Assembly: GCA_020137815.1 (NCBI GenBank)
Contig: CM035354.1
Span: forward strand, 7,669,487 to 7,733,486
DNA length: 64,000 bases
DNA from: Hormiphora californensis
Lineage: Eukaryota; Ctenophora; Tentaculata; Cydippida; Pleurobrachiidae
Reading direction: 5' to 3'
Below the pieces are notes generated by a model. The model saw only the letters and a program-made list of their open reading frames with translations, was not told where the DNA came from and did not search any database. Of the stretch, positions 10,494 to 24,498 are shown piece after piece. Within the stretch, counting starts at the first letter, position 1. Every line of letters begins with the position of its first letter. The position numbers were made by a program, and so were the translations under genes.

Positions 10494-12863
10494 ATGTCAA
10501 GTTTCTATACCCTGAACAAGATAGCAACATGCAACCCAAATATTGTGGAGGAGCTGGTGGAGTGTAGTCAGGCTGTTTGTACAGTCCTCTCAGCCATGAC
10601 AGGTAGGCCAGGAAGCTGCCCTCGAGCGGCTATTCTACCTAATCCTATCATACGATAGGGCTGAACAGAAGGGAGGAGGCAGGGACAAACTCCATCTTGA
10701 CTTGGAACAGAATGTGAGGAAGAGTGTAGAGGTGGTAGGAAGAGGTTACCAGAATACAGTCCTGAGCTCTATAACTGTCCTTGGTGCGGCTGACTCTTAG
10801 GACTCTCTGTCAGGTGGGACAGGGGTTCAAACTATCAAACGCCATTCACAGGATCATGACAGTATGCTGTGAGAGACTCTACAAATCTGATCCTGACGGA
10901 TATGTCCCCAAGATATTCGAGATGTATCTCTAGTGACTGTACGAGCAACAATACAGCAGACTCTGCGGTATTAGTAAAGACGCTCTCCCCCTTTCCCGAC
11001 CTCACTAAACCCCTGCTAAGCGCATCGTTCGAGGCATTTAGAAGTGAGTCGGCGCACTTTATCACGTATAAACAGGCCCTTGTGGAGCTGAGTAAATACA
11101 ATGGGAGGTCGATCAGTGGGGCGGTTATGGAACTTCTAGATGAAAGCGATGCAGTAAAACAAAAGATCGGATTTGTCCTCAACCTCCTCTCCTCCATTCC
11201 CTCACTTCACTCCGTAGCAATGCGACTACTAGTCCTGAATCTCAGGCGTTCAAGGCACTACTTCACAGCAACAAATCCACCATCCCACCACCCCTCGTGG
11301 ATGACCTAGCTAAACTCTTCACCAGCTCGGAGATCAACTCGTTCAACACGGTCCTATCTCTTCTAGAACAGGACCCAGCCACCTCCCTGGGGCCCAGTCT
11401 CCTCTCCAAGATTCTCCTGAGTCTGGAGCTGTCGGTGTATGGGGTGTCCGAGGACAAAGAGAATCTGTTTATCGAGAACATGTCAGGGAAGTGAGGATAT
11501 CAACATGTTCTGTAGATGCCTCGATACCCTTCCCTCACATACCCATCCCTCTATCATCAAGTGTCTCACTATCATCTGTCTTTATAAAGGAGAACCAACT
11601 ACAAAGAAAGTGATGTGTGAGCTGCTTCAAACCCAACCCTTGGAAAGCTTCCAAGTTTTAGTGGACGCAATCTCCCCTGTTTACCCGAACATGTGTGTCC
11701 TCGCTTTTAAACACTCCCTAAAAGACATCCCCACACGGACACCCGCCCAAATAGTCACATTCGCAGAGAACAGTGACAAACTAAAGTTCTCCAATTCCCA
11801 TCAAATACTCGCCTCTGAGATGGTCACAATAGCGGGGTTAATTAGGGACACAAACTGTCTAAAGGTCACCTCCATCTTTCTAAAGTTCCTCGAGCCACGG
11901 TCTATCGGGACTGTAGAAACTACAGCTATAACACACATCCTGCTGACATGTTTTGTAAACCATGTGACTAACATCCAGGGTCCTGATGTCTCTCTAGAAC
12001 TACTGGAAACAGTTACTGATTTAGAGGGAAACATAGTGAAGTGGTGCCCGATTAATGACTGTACCAGACTGACCATCCTTCATCAGCTACTAGCCCTGGT
12101 GATCAGTACAGATGGGGATGTGAACTCACCCCGTGATCTGGGAGATAACCACGTGGTGGAGAGTAACGTGGAGATCCACAAGGGTCAGATCAAGAGAAGG
12201 AAACCCACCGCAACAACCAGATTTGGGTGTGTCCTAGCGAGACAGAGTGTCACCAACCTTCTTGAGAGTGTGACTAGTAACTCCAACAAAGCTAACCACG
12301 TGCTATGCTCCTTCCTTCTCGATACCCTCTGCCCCGATGTGAACTTGGAGGCTGCATGGCCGGAACACGCAGCAATGCAGTACACGGTGGAACGTGATCT
12401 GGTCGTGTACAACACATTCCGAGATCAACCCCTTCTTTGGAATCTTTTGGAGGTAGCATTGCGGACCCGGACCTCCAATCTAGTGGTCATCATCAGAGCC
12501 CTACTGACGGTGTTGATAACATTCTGGACGACGTGCAGGATGGGGAAGTGTTCGGAATGTCCTCGAGAAATGGAGTTCACTGGTCGGTTCTTTAACATCC
12601 TTTGTGATATTGATTGGATGCCCAGCCCCATGACTAACGCATCTCATCTTCTTCCCTTCATATCTCCCCTTGAGGTTACAGCTTTGTTGTTTGAGGTGGC
12701 CAACTTTTTCAGGCTCTTTGGACCCCATCTAACCAAGATTCCAATTAGTAAACACCAGCCCAGTGTGAAGGAGACAATGACATCGATCGTTCAGAACAAT
12801 ATAGAGAATGTGGGAGAGATGATGTTCATGTTCTGTAAGTGGGGACTAAAGGAGGAGGCGTGA
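10494..12863 (+). CDS. INTS5: Integrator complex subunit 5
   Basis: INTS5 is a nuclear scaffold subunit of Integrator, which cleaves snRNA 3' ends and attenuates promoter-proximal transcription. The C-terminal half is diagnostic: FLLDTLCPDVN..AAWPEHAA..TVERDL..FRDQPLLWNLLE aligns with the vertebrate LVESVCPD..AWPPEEHA..ATVERDL..FREQPLLFELL region, followed by LLPFISPLEVTALLFEV. The gene appears intronless. From ATG 10494 the reading frame must change five times: extra base near 10608, near 10797, near 10931, missing base within 11196-11222, and extra G in GGG at 11486-11488. The net reading is about 788 residues, versus about 1019 in human. Each break separates two stretches of good coding sequence, so assembly error is likelier than a pseudogene. 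The last codon and stop lie at the start of a 32-bp minisatellite. CLUAP1 follows 312 bp downstream on the same strand. Confidence 0.85.
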
Positions 12864-12993
12864 TTTTTAGGAGGCTGCTAAGGGATGAGGCGTGATTTTT
12901 AGGAGGCTGCTAAAGGATGAGGCGTGATTTTTAGGAGGCTGCTAAAGGATGAGGCGTGACTTTTAGGAGGCTGCTAAAGGATGAGGCGTGATG
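12855..12993. repeat. 32-bp minisatellite overlapping the INTS5 stop codon
   Basis: About four copies of GAGGCGTGATTTTTAGGAGG plus CTGCTAAAGGAT, period 32, run into a G12 homopolymer. The first copy contains the INTS5 stop (GCG TGA), so the array grew out of the end of the coding sequence into the 3' UTR. Confidence 0.9.
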
Positions 12994-13175
12994 GGGGGGG
13001 GGGGACTCAGTGATTTGTGTTATCTGGGAGAATATTTTTTATTGATTACTGTTGTTGGTATTTCGTTGACACTTGATAGATCTAATGAGTTTCTTAAAAA
13101 GTGAGTACTGATACCCCCCTTGATATACTGCCTAAATAACACATAATTCCCGTTTAGCATCGAGCCAAAGTAGCC

Positions 13176-16126
13176 ATGTCTTTCAAGGATTTACGCAGTA
13201 AGTTATTCCTATTTTTCCCACCTAAATCACTCTCCAACACCTGACATTAAACATAACCCCTCTTCCCCATTTTACCCCCACTCCTCCAATCCACTCTAGA
13301 TTTCACCGAGATGATGCGCTCTCTGGGATATCCCCGACAGATCAGCATGGAGAACTTCCGACAGCCCAATTTCCCTCTTGTTGCAGAGATCCTTATGTGG
13401 CTTGTAAAGAGGTATTGTTACCATGGTTACCGCTGCGCTGGCATTGCTACTATGGTTACCAGCCAGAACAACTAAGTAACAGGTCTCACCCACTCTCCCA
13501 GGTACGAGCCTAATGCCACTCTCCCACACGATATTGATAGTGAGGATGACAGGGTTATATTTATCAAATACGTTGCACAGTTCATGGTGAGTACTTTAAC
13601 AGCAGCTATGATTTTGGTACCTACTGGGACAGAAACCAATTATATTTCCCACTCTCTCCCTCGTGCTTATTCCCTGGTTATTTCAGGCGACCAAGACCCG
13701 TATTAAGTTGAACCCTAAGAAGCTCTACATGGCGGATGGGTATAGTGTGCAGGAGATATTGAAAGTGGTTACAATGCTGTACAGTGCGGTGAAATGTAAC
13801 ACTGCAGAAGAGAACGAGAATGTAACAGAGCGATCTTTTGACATCACCAACAAGGTAACGTGTTTAACTGTTGATTTTGTGATAATGTAATGTATATAAC
13901 ATGTCACTATGCAATATCAGTAGATAATTACCCAATGAATAACAGGTAAAATTATTCATAGCGATTCATTCCGACTTAGCAACTCCTACTAAGCATTGTA
14001 CATTTTACTTAGTGTGACAGTTTCACGTACATCAGTTCTGTTTGGGGGAGGGAGCGCGCACACAACTAGCATGACACTGACATGGGAACGGAGAAAGCCG
14101 CTATTGTCAGCCGTGTGGCGCGCTTTTTTACAAATCAACCCCTTCTCTCTCAAACATCTCTGTGTTTTTGACAATAACAAGACAAACTAAAGTCGGATTT
14201 TTTGAAACTGTCACCCCCAAACGACCGCGCATGTGAAATTTGTCCATTTTGACGCGCACACCACACGTTAACATGTGATGTGACGCGCAAAAACATTCCG
14301 CGCACGAAAAGGGGGGTGACAGTTTCAAAAAATCCGACTTTAAAAAGTCCAATTTTTTATTTAAGCGACAGGCCGCCGCGCATCAAAATGCAGCGCTTGA
14401 AATCGATTTCCGGTTCCTGATAAGCTAGCGAATTTTTCTTGGTGCCATTGGAAAGATAAAATTTTTATCTTTCCAACGCAACCAGGATCAAGTCTTTATC
14501 TTATCAGGAACCGGAGATATAACCAATTAACTAATTGAGTGTGCGGCGGCCTGTCGCTTAAATAAAAAATTCGACTATACAAAGTACAGAACTTGTCTTG
14601 CTCGACCCTTGGGTCCCTTCCTGTAGTATAAGGGTCAGAATCACCCAAAGAATGGAACTTTTTAGGATATGAAACTGAAACCCTCCTTCCTCAGATAGCA
14701 GATCTAAAACAAGCCAGACAGTTAGCTACAGAGATTACCATGAACGGAGCCCGGCTATACGAACTCCTTTCTGTCGAGGTGGATTTGAGGGAGCTAAGGA
14801 CTGCTGCTGTTAACCGACCTTTAGAAATGAGTAACATTGAAACTGGAATGAAGGACAGAGTGGTCACTGTCGAGGTATTACAATTGTATTTCAACACAAC
14901 TTAGATTAATATCATCATCCTGTTTAGAGTGTTATCTGAATACCATCAACTCTTAATATTTCATGTGTGAGATGTTGAGTCCAATTTTATAGTTTCAAAC
15001 CAAAAATCCAAAATCTCTCAGAACTCGATAAAGGGGACACAACACAAACTGGACAACGTAGCCAATGACGAGGCTAATCTGGAGGCAAAGATTGAGAAAA
15101 AGAAGGCAGAGTTGGAGAGAAACAACAAGAGGTTGAAGAGCCTACAAAACGTCCGACCTGCATTTATGGAGGAATTTGAGAAGTTAGAATCTGAGTTGAA
15201 GCGTCTGTATGATGTGTACAATGAGAAGTTCAGGAACCTAACTTATCTGGAGCAGATAGTGGATCAGTATGATAGACAGCAACAAGTTCGGGTTGAGGTG
15301 AGTCAGATTTATACGCAGAGATTCTTTGCTTTTGAAGAACGCACATTTTTATTTGGTCAAAGTGTAACAGATACTGGCCCCTGAAGGGTTTGTCTGATCT
15401 TGTGACTCTGAACGGGGTGATGCAGTGAATCATGACATGACCGTCAGCCGGTCACGTGACATGCACTGATGACGTTGATTGCATATTCATGCTATGTTTA
15501 TATTATCTTGTTTTTTGTAAAGGGGGTTTGAGGTCTCATAGTAGGTAAGGAATGTTTCATCAGTAAGCAGACGAACGAGACTCCATTATCTAATCACAGA
15601 CCTACAGTTTCCAAAACTGCCGCCGTTTTAAAATTTCACTACATAACAAATCCTTGTGTTTTACTAAAGACTTTTTCAGGAAACTGAGAAACAGTTGAAA
15701 CGAATGCAGGACAGCATGAGGGAAGAGGAGAAAAGGTTGCTAAACCAGGAAGAAACGTTTGAGAATTTAGTTGACGATAGCGACGGGGAAGTGAACATCC
15801 GGAAGAACCCTAGAGTGGTGGGAGGAATGGAGGGGAGCGACTCTGAGAGCGAGGTTAGAGGGGGGAATTGTGTGTATTATAAAGAGCATGTTTACTTTAC
15901 TACTCTCATCTTGCACATCCGGGTAATGCTTGTCGCCCACTTCCTGTATTGTTACCACTACCCCCACATCCCCTAATACACACCATCACAGAACGAGAGC
16001 GAGTACAGTTCGAGTGGGAGCGAGTTGGCAGGAGACGGGGAGATGCCCCTCAGCGAGGATGAAGAAGAGGAAAGCGATTCAGAGAACTTTGAAGACAAAG
16101 AAGACAGTGATGACATAGATTTCTGA
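13176..16126 (+). CDS. CLUAP1: Clusterin-associated protein 1 / IFT38
   Basis: CLUAP1 (IFT38, qilin) is an IFT-B complex subunit needed to build cilia. Exons: 13176-13197, 13300-13411, 13502-13586, 13687-13854, 14695-14874, 15022-15297, 15680-15853, 15992-16126; phases agree throughout (1152 nt, 383 residues; human 413). The N-terminus [20 protein letters not shown] and [15 protein letters not shown] is nearly identical to animal CLUAP1, as are [25 protein letters not shown] and [16 protein letters not shown] calponin-homology-like head is followed by coiled coil ([20 protein letters not shown]) and an acidic Ser/Asp/Glu tail ending DSDDIDF. No frame breaks. Intron 4 (13855-14694) carries two MITEs side by side. 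The ATG lies 18 nt after a CGTTTAG acceptor-like site. Confidence 0.97.
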
Positions 16127-17780
16127 GAAAATGAGGTCATGAGAAGATGAGGTCGATTTGTGAAGTTTTGCTGGGCAGAAAATTGAGGGTTTTCCATTGC
16201 CGGGGTGATCAGATATTGTAAATAGTTTGTGTATTATGTTTGTGTGTATTTACCTCCTGTATCACAGTGTATATTAATTTTGATAAATTATCTAGTTTTT
16301 CTGCTCACCAACTACCAACCCCTCCCCTATACCCTAAACTTCCGGTCACGTTCCTTATCTATCTCCCATTACCCCAGCTCTCGTTTAGTTTCACAGTACC
16401 TATACTTCTAGTCAGAATGCCAAAAAGGGACGCAGATTCAGATAGCCTGTCGTCTGATTCAGATCAAGACGCACCTCCACCTCCACCCAAGAAAAAAGAG
16501 AAGACTAAGGAGAAGACTAAAGAGAAGACTACAGAGAAGGTACGTGCTGCGCTTGTTCATTGATTTACAAGTGCTAACAATCATACTCTTTGTATATGGT
16601 CCCATCACAAGCATCTGGAAATTTAAAACCTTCTTGCAGCTGCATATTTGTATTGTGCAGCAGCTGATGACCTCACTATCAGAGCTGTGTGCGGGGTCCC
16701 AGCCCCCAGTGTTAGTAGCATGTAAAATCAATTTCCTTTGCAGGAGGAGAAGAAGGGATCAGAACGGAAATCCGGATCTGGAGGACTTGAGGAAGGTGCA
16801 TACTGGCTGGATGAAAAAAGGATGCGCAGAATCCAGGTAAGATCAAGAGGAAACAATTTACTTCCCCTTCTTCTCAGTTGTCTCAAAGCATGTAGCTTAG
16901 GTAGCTTAGCCTTTGTGTGATCTTTGTTTACTTTGATAAAACGGAACATTAACCGAGTAATAATGAGTTGCCAGCCAGTAGGGCAATTGTGTCATATGAG
17001 CGTGTGTGTGTGTGTGTACAACATTGTAAAAAGAATAAGTTTCGGTTTAAACTTGTTCAACAGCAAATTACAATAACTGATCGATCATTTAGTGTCTCTC
17101 TCTCACGGTTTACTGGAAGATCCAGTAGGCAGCAGCAACAACAAGGGCGGCTGCGGTGGCGGTGGCGCTACCGTTACAGAGATCCTCGTCACAGGTCGAA
17201 CAGTCTCCCGCAGTTTCCGGGCACTCTCCGCAACTGAAGGTGTTGGCACCGGTTTCAGAGATGTAGGTGATGTAGCACTCTTCGAAGCTGCTTGAACAGT
17301 TATATTTGCTGATGGATCCGGCCTCAACCAGCTCATCAAAGTCTTGATCCTTAAGTTTAGTGCCCCAGTAGCACTGGATGGAGACGGCAGCAGCGACCAG
17401 GCAGAAGAAAATCACGACCTTCATTGTATGTGTGTGGCTATGGGGTAGTGGGGTTAGAAAATGTTTGGCAAGAAATGGTAGAAGCGTGTAGCTACAACCT
17501 ATAATTGTAAAATAGACCTAAATTCTAGACAGAGTATCTAGAGAAGTATCTAGAGAGTATCTAGAGAAGATAAATAATGGTAGAGCCTCTTAAAAAGAAC
17601 GGCTGCACATAATGGACATCGACCATGGCGGAAAGACTGGTCAGCAACAAAAATGTCCTAATGAAAGTACGAGATACTATCCCATTTATACCCAACCTTC
17701 CGGATGTTATCTTAGACTGGTTCACCTTACTACCATGTTTGTTCTACGACAAGTGCACCGTGTTTATCTAAACCCTTAGT

Positions 17781-17873
<93 letters not shown>

Positions 17874-20800
17874 ATAGTTGGTCAACTTCTTTCACTTTCA
17901 TTTTAGAAGATCATATCGACTTCTTTTACTTTCATTATCGAAGGTCAACTTCTTTCACTTTCATTATAGTAGGTCAGCTTCTTTCACTTTCATTTTAGAA
18001 GGTCAACTTCTTTCACTTTCATTTTAGAAGGTCAAAATCTTTCACTTTCATTATAGAAGGTCAACTTCTTTCACTTTCAACCAGATGGTTTATCATTTTT
18101 CTCTCGTTCCCTCCCCACATTCCTTCTCTCTTTTCCAAACACACAAACAGGACCCAAATCAGTTTCACTTTCATCAATAGTAGGTCCACTGACAAATTCT
18201 TTCACTTTATTTTTTCCCTGCCCGGGTGAATGCCGAAGGCATTCACCCGGGTGCCTTTTTACTTTGTAAAAAGGCATAGCAGGGTTAGAATTCGAAAACG
18301 ACATTTTGGTAGAGAGAACTAATCGGTAGAGGGACATTTTTTGGTCACACTTTCGTTGCGAGGGCAACGGTGTAGCAACTAGAGCCGCGCGCACAGTGAC
18401 GAGCTACTCCTTCATCAAACACCTCATTGACACAGTTTGATGGACGTGTGTGTGCGCGCCACTCAACAAAACATGAAATGCTCTGCCACGCGTTTTGCGT
18501 GTTACATACACATTTTCATCTTGCGAGTCGAGTGTGAGACGTTAGATAAGTAGTTAAGTTGGATTGTCAAAAGCTGGTTAGCAAGTGTCATGTGATTGGG
18601 AGTTAGCTAACTCTAATTAGCTATGTGAGAAGTATACTGACAGCTAGATCGTACGCATCTCACATTACATTATGACCAAGCCTTGATCCTGTTGGCAATG
18701 TCACTGACATGTGAAACGGCAGCTGTAGGGCAGGGAAACACAGCATTATGAATAAATAATGCAATAATTCTTGTTAATGTATAGGTTAGCCTTCTCATAC
18801 AAGCTAAGGTGGCCCATAAATTGTGATAGCGGGGGACGAGCCGTACCTCCGAAACGGTGATAGTTGTGCAAAAACGGGAACCAGGTGGAACAATAGTTCC
18901 ATTTTTTGCAAGTTATGAGTTTTTTATTCAAAAGTTCATTTTTTATTCATGAACTATTTACACGTTCATATCGTGTGTTATGCCAGTCCAAATTGGCTGG
19001 AGGCACCGTCTGCGGCCGATGGAGATGGTTTGTAGTTGGGAGCCGCAGTGGATCTCGCGTGTTCCGGAAATGGGTCGGACATTCAAAACAAGGAGTATTC
19101 AGAGCGGCTAACTAACATTTGGTGTAAGCTAGGTTTACAATGTTCCCCCATATACCATGTCCTAATGGCTAAGATATGCCACGATATTCCCCCTAGTAGA
19201 TAGTTAAATCAGGGTCCTTGAAGGATCAATGTTGATTCGGTTGCTAATTAGGCAAACCAGTGGCTGGATAAAATCAGTGTAGTGGTGCTAAATTCTTTGG
19301 CTGATATCCATTTCAATGGCTGTTACCCAACCTAGTGATCACAGTGTGTATATACATGTAGTGGTTGCCGTAAAGTTGGAATTTACAGACTATCATTTCC
19401 ACCTCAATCGTAACTAAGCAACTTGCACCCCGGACCTTTTAATGGGTGAGAGCTGTAGAGTCCGTAGCCACCACCGAATACTAAACATTGACAAAGTAAA
19501 ACACGGCGCTTTTATTTTTTACAGTCCAAACAATTCAACTTCTCAGTCATATCATAGCACTGGCAAGTGCCCCGGGCCCAAAAGGGGGGTGTGGGGGCAC
19601 AGCCCCCACCATAAACGGGGGTGTGGGGGCAGAGCCCCCACCTTAGAAATACCCTCTAACTCAAAAAACAAAAGAGAGAGCACACGCAACACTTCTACAC
19701 ACAAGCGCGTGAAAACCTGCCAGTGCTACTATATACCATTGCAGATTTCGGGGTTTTTGATGCTTTAAAAAAGCATGTTCCAGATGAAGTAGAGAGCTGA
19801 AATTTTGTACTCTGAGGGCCCTCATATAGGAGAAGAGGCATACAAATTTTCAGAACGATCGGATGGAAGGTAAAAATTTGCCAGAGGGGTCCCAAAATGC
19901 AAAAATGTAAGGAGGGGGAGGGGAGGGGAGGGGGAGGAGGACGCTTTTTTATCTTTGAGTGTTCTCCTAAACCACAAATAGTAGAGACTTGCCGTTTGGA
20001 ACAGTGGTTCCTTACATCATTGCGCTCGGTAATAGCTGTGTGAGAACTTCGAAATCGCTATAGTTCATTAATTATTCATTAATTAGTCATTAAATATTCA
20101 TTTTAACTATGGTTGCGATATGACACGACTCGAAGGTCATAAAGACTTGAAACTGGTCTTATTCGACGCGGAACGGTCGATTTATGGGGGGTCTTACTCG
20201 GGACAAAAATCTCTATCTCGCACCGTTAAGCCGTTATTTGCATATTTATGCACCGATTCACGATTTTATGCATATTTTCAACATTTTCACTTCGGCTGGT
20301 CCTAGAACGTTTTCATGGACATATTTCGACGCAAAATAGTCGATTTATGGGGGGTCGTCCCCCGGACAAAAAGTCGTATCTCGCACCGTTAAGCCGTTAT
20401 TTGCATATTTATGCACCGATTCATGATTTAATGCATATTCTTAATATTTCCACTTCGGCTGGTCCTAAAACGTTTTCATGGACATATTCCGGTGCAGAAT
20501 AGTCGATTTATGGGGGGTCGTCCCCCTGACAAAAAGTCGTATCTCTCACTGTTTAGTCGTTATTCGCATATTTATGAACTATGTATTTAAATTCGAAAAT
20601 ATGCAGAAATCAGAAAAAATAGCTTTTTCTATTTAACACCAAAAAGAACAGAAATTAAGTCCAAAAACCAATTAAATAAATTAGTTTGGATGCCCGGGCC
20701 CATGTGGTGTCACGGGGGTAACACCTTTGGGCTATACTGTCATAAATGATGGATATCGAGAGAGATAAAGGCAAAGGAAATTAGGATAGAAAGAGTGAGA

Positions 20801-23800
20801 TATAATCGAGAAAGACGGAGAGATAAATAAGAGGAGAGAGAGAGAAAAAGAGAGATATAGTGAAAAAAACAGTGAGAGAGAAATAGTGTGAGAGAGAGAG
20901 AGAGAGTGAGAGAGAGAGAGAGACATATAGAGATAGAAAGATTGAAGGATAACAATTAACAATTAACGAGATATGCCGTTAATTTTGGCAGTAGCCTAAA
21001 GGTGTTACCCCCGTGACACCACATGGGCCCGGGCATCCAAACTAATTTATTTAATTGGTTTTTGGACTTAATTAACCTATAAACAAACCTATAAACAGTT
21101 CATTCGAAGTCAAGTTCAGATCCAATTCCAAAAGGCCGCCTCATTACAGTTGCATTACAGTTGCAACTAGTATCCATACCATAGCAACTGCCCAGTTAAT
21201 GAGGAGCTGGCCGGTTCCGTTAACACCAGTAGTGTTTGTGCCTGCCAAGTTGGTCTGGGAGGTTTTGTTTCCAGTCCCTTCTGGGGTAGTAGTAGTGTTG
21301 GTAGTAGTACTGGGTGTATCTCCATTACACAACGGCTCGAAGCACTGGGTACAGTTCTCGTACCAATCTCGGCAGGGTCCACACTGCCAGTTCCAGAACT
21401 CCGATGCTATGAACCGTTTTGCACATCCTTCGTCGTCCGTGCAGGGCCCGATTTCAGTGGGCGTGTCTGAAGGACCAGTAAATGATTGGCCACCGTAACA
21501 TTGCAGTGCCAACACTGTTGTACCAACTAGGGCACTTGCAACCAGGATCTTACTGAAGGTCTGCATGGTGGCTAGAAAGGGAATAATATTTGGTTAATAT
21601 TTTCAAATATAATATGTTAAAATGAGAATAGACAAAACAGAATTGGACATTATTGTTGGAGTTATTAGAGCGTAGCTCTCTGAGCATTTTGTCTTTCTCC
21701 AGTTTATCTCAGAGATATATACTGACTGTGAGTAAACTTCTCTCTGCAATGTCTGTGTGGACAATGCCTAAACTTTCCCGTGCTTCTACAGTCTACAGAG
21801 AGAGAATTTTACCCATGGGTATATTTAGAGCGGGAAAATTCAAAATGCTCAGATAGACTCTCTGATAGAGCTATCTCCCCAACAATCTGATCCAATCCTA
21901 TTTCTATCTACCCTAACTATACTATATATGTCTTAGGAAAAAGTCATTGCAACAGTTTTAGGCATGCCTAAATTCCAAAAGGAAGTAAAAAGGATTTTAG
22001 ATCACAATGTTAAGTAAATAATATAACCTGACAACTGGGATAAATCAAAACGATCGATAGGGATCCCTATTCCCTAAAAAAGTTCAGTATTTACACAGCG
22101 TTTACACAGACTTAACACCCAGAGCGCCCGCACCGCTGCGTCTTTTTTGCACTATTTGCAGCGTTTTTGGAAACTTTTTTCGCCGCAGCGGGGCCGCAGC
22201 ATACAATCCAATATTTTCTTGAAAAAAGCCGCAAAACGCAGCATGCGCCGCTCTGGGTGTAACTACTGCGTAAAGACTGTGTAAGCGCTGTGTAAATACT
22301 GAACCTTTTTAGGGATCCTTATAATATGATAATTTAAAATCTTTGGTTTCAAGTCCCTTACAAGCATAATGTCCATTTTTTTCAACTGTTCACCCCCCAA
22401 AGTCGTGTGCGGAATTGTTTTGCGCGTTTATCACATGTTAACGTGTAGCGCGCACAGCGCAAATTAAAATATCGCACGCGCACGAGTTGAGGGGTGAACA
22501 GTTGAATAAAAATGGACTTTAATATAAACATATATGATAGGAGACGCTGCGTCATCGATGCGACGTTTTGTACTGTAAAGTCGGCGTGTTACAGTAAATG
22601 CATTTGAAATGGTGTGGGTTTGCGCTGCGTCCATTATTATAAACTATCCACAGGTTTTTCTATAACTAAAGACCAATTTTTTCAACTATTCAGGCTCAAA
22701 CTTGTGCGTATGCGATATTTTAATTTCTTACATTTTTACATGTGATAGGCACGCAAAACAAATCTGCACACGAAATTGGGGAGTTGAAAAAAAGACTTAA
22801 AGCCCGACCGTTTTTTTTATTAACAATTACCCCCCCCCCCCCTAATACAGGTTCGATCATTCAAAGGCAAGCCCCTGATAGACATTAGGGAGTTGTATAT
22901 GGGCCCAAAAGGTCCGGCGCCCGGCAAGAAGGGGATATCTCTATCGGTAACGGAGTGGAGGGAGCTATGTGATCTAATGGAAAATATTGACGAGGAAATT
23001 CAGAAAATCACATGATATGTTGATTCGCATGTCACCAATAACTACCATTTAGATGACCAAGTCTTCTAAAAACGCCTTGTTTTTTTAACTTATTTTGTCA
23101 TTCGATAAATTTATTTTTCTCAACATGTTTACACTTTACAAGTGTTGTTTATTCTGATTGCTCCCTTTCCGACTAAAAGTGTCCCCAATTGATCGACTCT
23201 CCACAAGATCTCTATAGTAGTTTCACATGTAACTCTCCCCTTAGTACCATGGTCCTACTCGAGTATGGTAACTGTAAAAATGTCACAAGCGCCAGCTCAG
23301 AATCCCTCTTTTTCTCCTCTCTCAAGCTGTTGGAGTTCAACATTGCGGCAGCGGAGAAACAGTACAAGATGCCATTCCGAGAGGACATGTTTAGGGTGCC
23401 CAACAAAAAGGGGCTCGAGGTAGGCAGTGGGTGAGAGCAGTGGCAGAATTGCAGCTACTTAATAATAGCAGTTTTAAGGAAATTGTTTTAATTAGTTGGA
23501 GTTTTAATACCCCCCCCCCACAGGTGGTGCTGCATTTCTTACTACACAAGCTAAGTCCAGAACGGAGTAAAAGTGAGTTCTCCGGGTGTTGGCCAACGTA
23601 TGATGTAAAACGCAGTCACCAGTTCAGAAAGATCGTCTTCAATTGGCTAACTGAACTCAATCGAGACCACATACAGGTAGCTAGTCAACCTCTCTCGTTT
23701 CTCTCTCCCTCTCCCTCCTCTCTCGTTTCTCTCTCCCTCTCCCTCCTCTCTCGTTTCTCTCTCCCTCTCCCTCCTCTCTCGTTTCTCTCTCCCTCTCCCT

Positions 23801-24371
23801 CCTCTCTCGTTTTTCTATCCATCTCCTTCCTCTCTCGTTTCTCTTTCCCTCTCCCTCCTCTCTCGTTTTTTCTTATCCCTCTCCTCTCCCCTCTGCTCGT
23901 TTTCTTCTCTCACCACTCTCCCCTCCTTCTCTCCCTCTCCCTCCTCCTCCTCGTTTCTCTCTCCCTATTTCCCTCCTCTCCTCGTTTCTCTCTCCCTATC
24001 GCCCTCCTCTCCCTCGTGTTCTCTCCTCCGCTCTCCCCTCCCATTCTCTCGTTTCTCACTTTCGCCCCTCTCCCTCCTCTCTCGTTTTTCTATCCCTCTC
24101 CTTCCTCTCTCGTTTTTCTATCCCTCTCCTTCCTCTCTCGTTTTTCTCTCCCTCCTCTCTCGTTTTTCTCTCCCTGGTCCTCTCCCTCCTCTCTCGTTTC
24201 TCTTTCCCTCTCCCTCCTCTCTCGTTTTTCTATCCCTCTCGTTTTTCTCTCCCTCTCCCTCCTCTCTCGTTTTTCTCTACCTCTCGTTTCTCTCTCCCTC
24301 TCCCTCCTCTCTCGTTTATCTCTCCCTCCCTCCAGCTCCCCTCTCTCTCCCTCCCTCCCTTCAGCCTCCCC

Positions 24372-24498
<127 letters not shown>
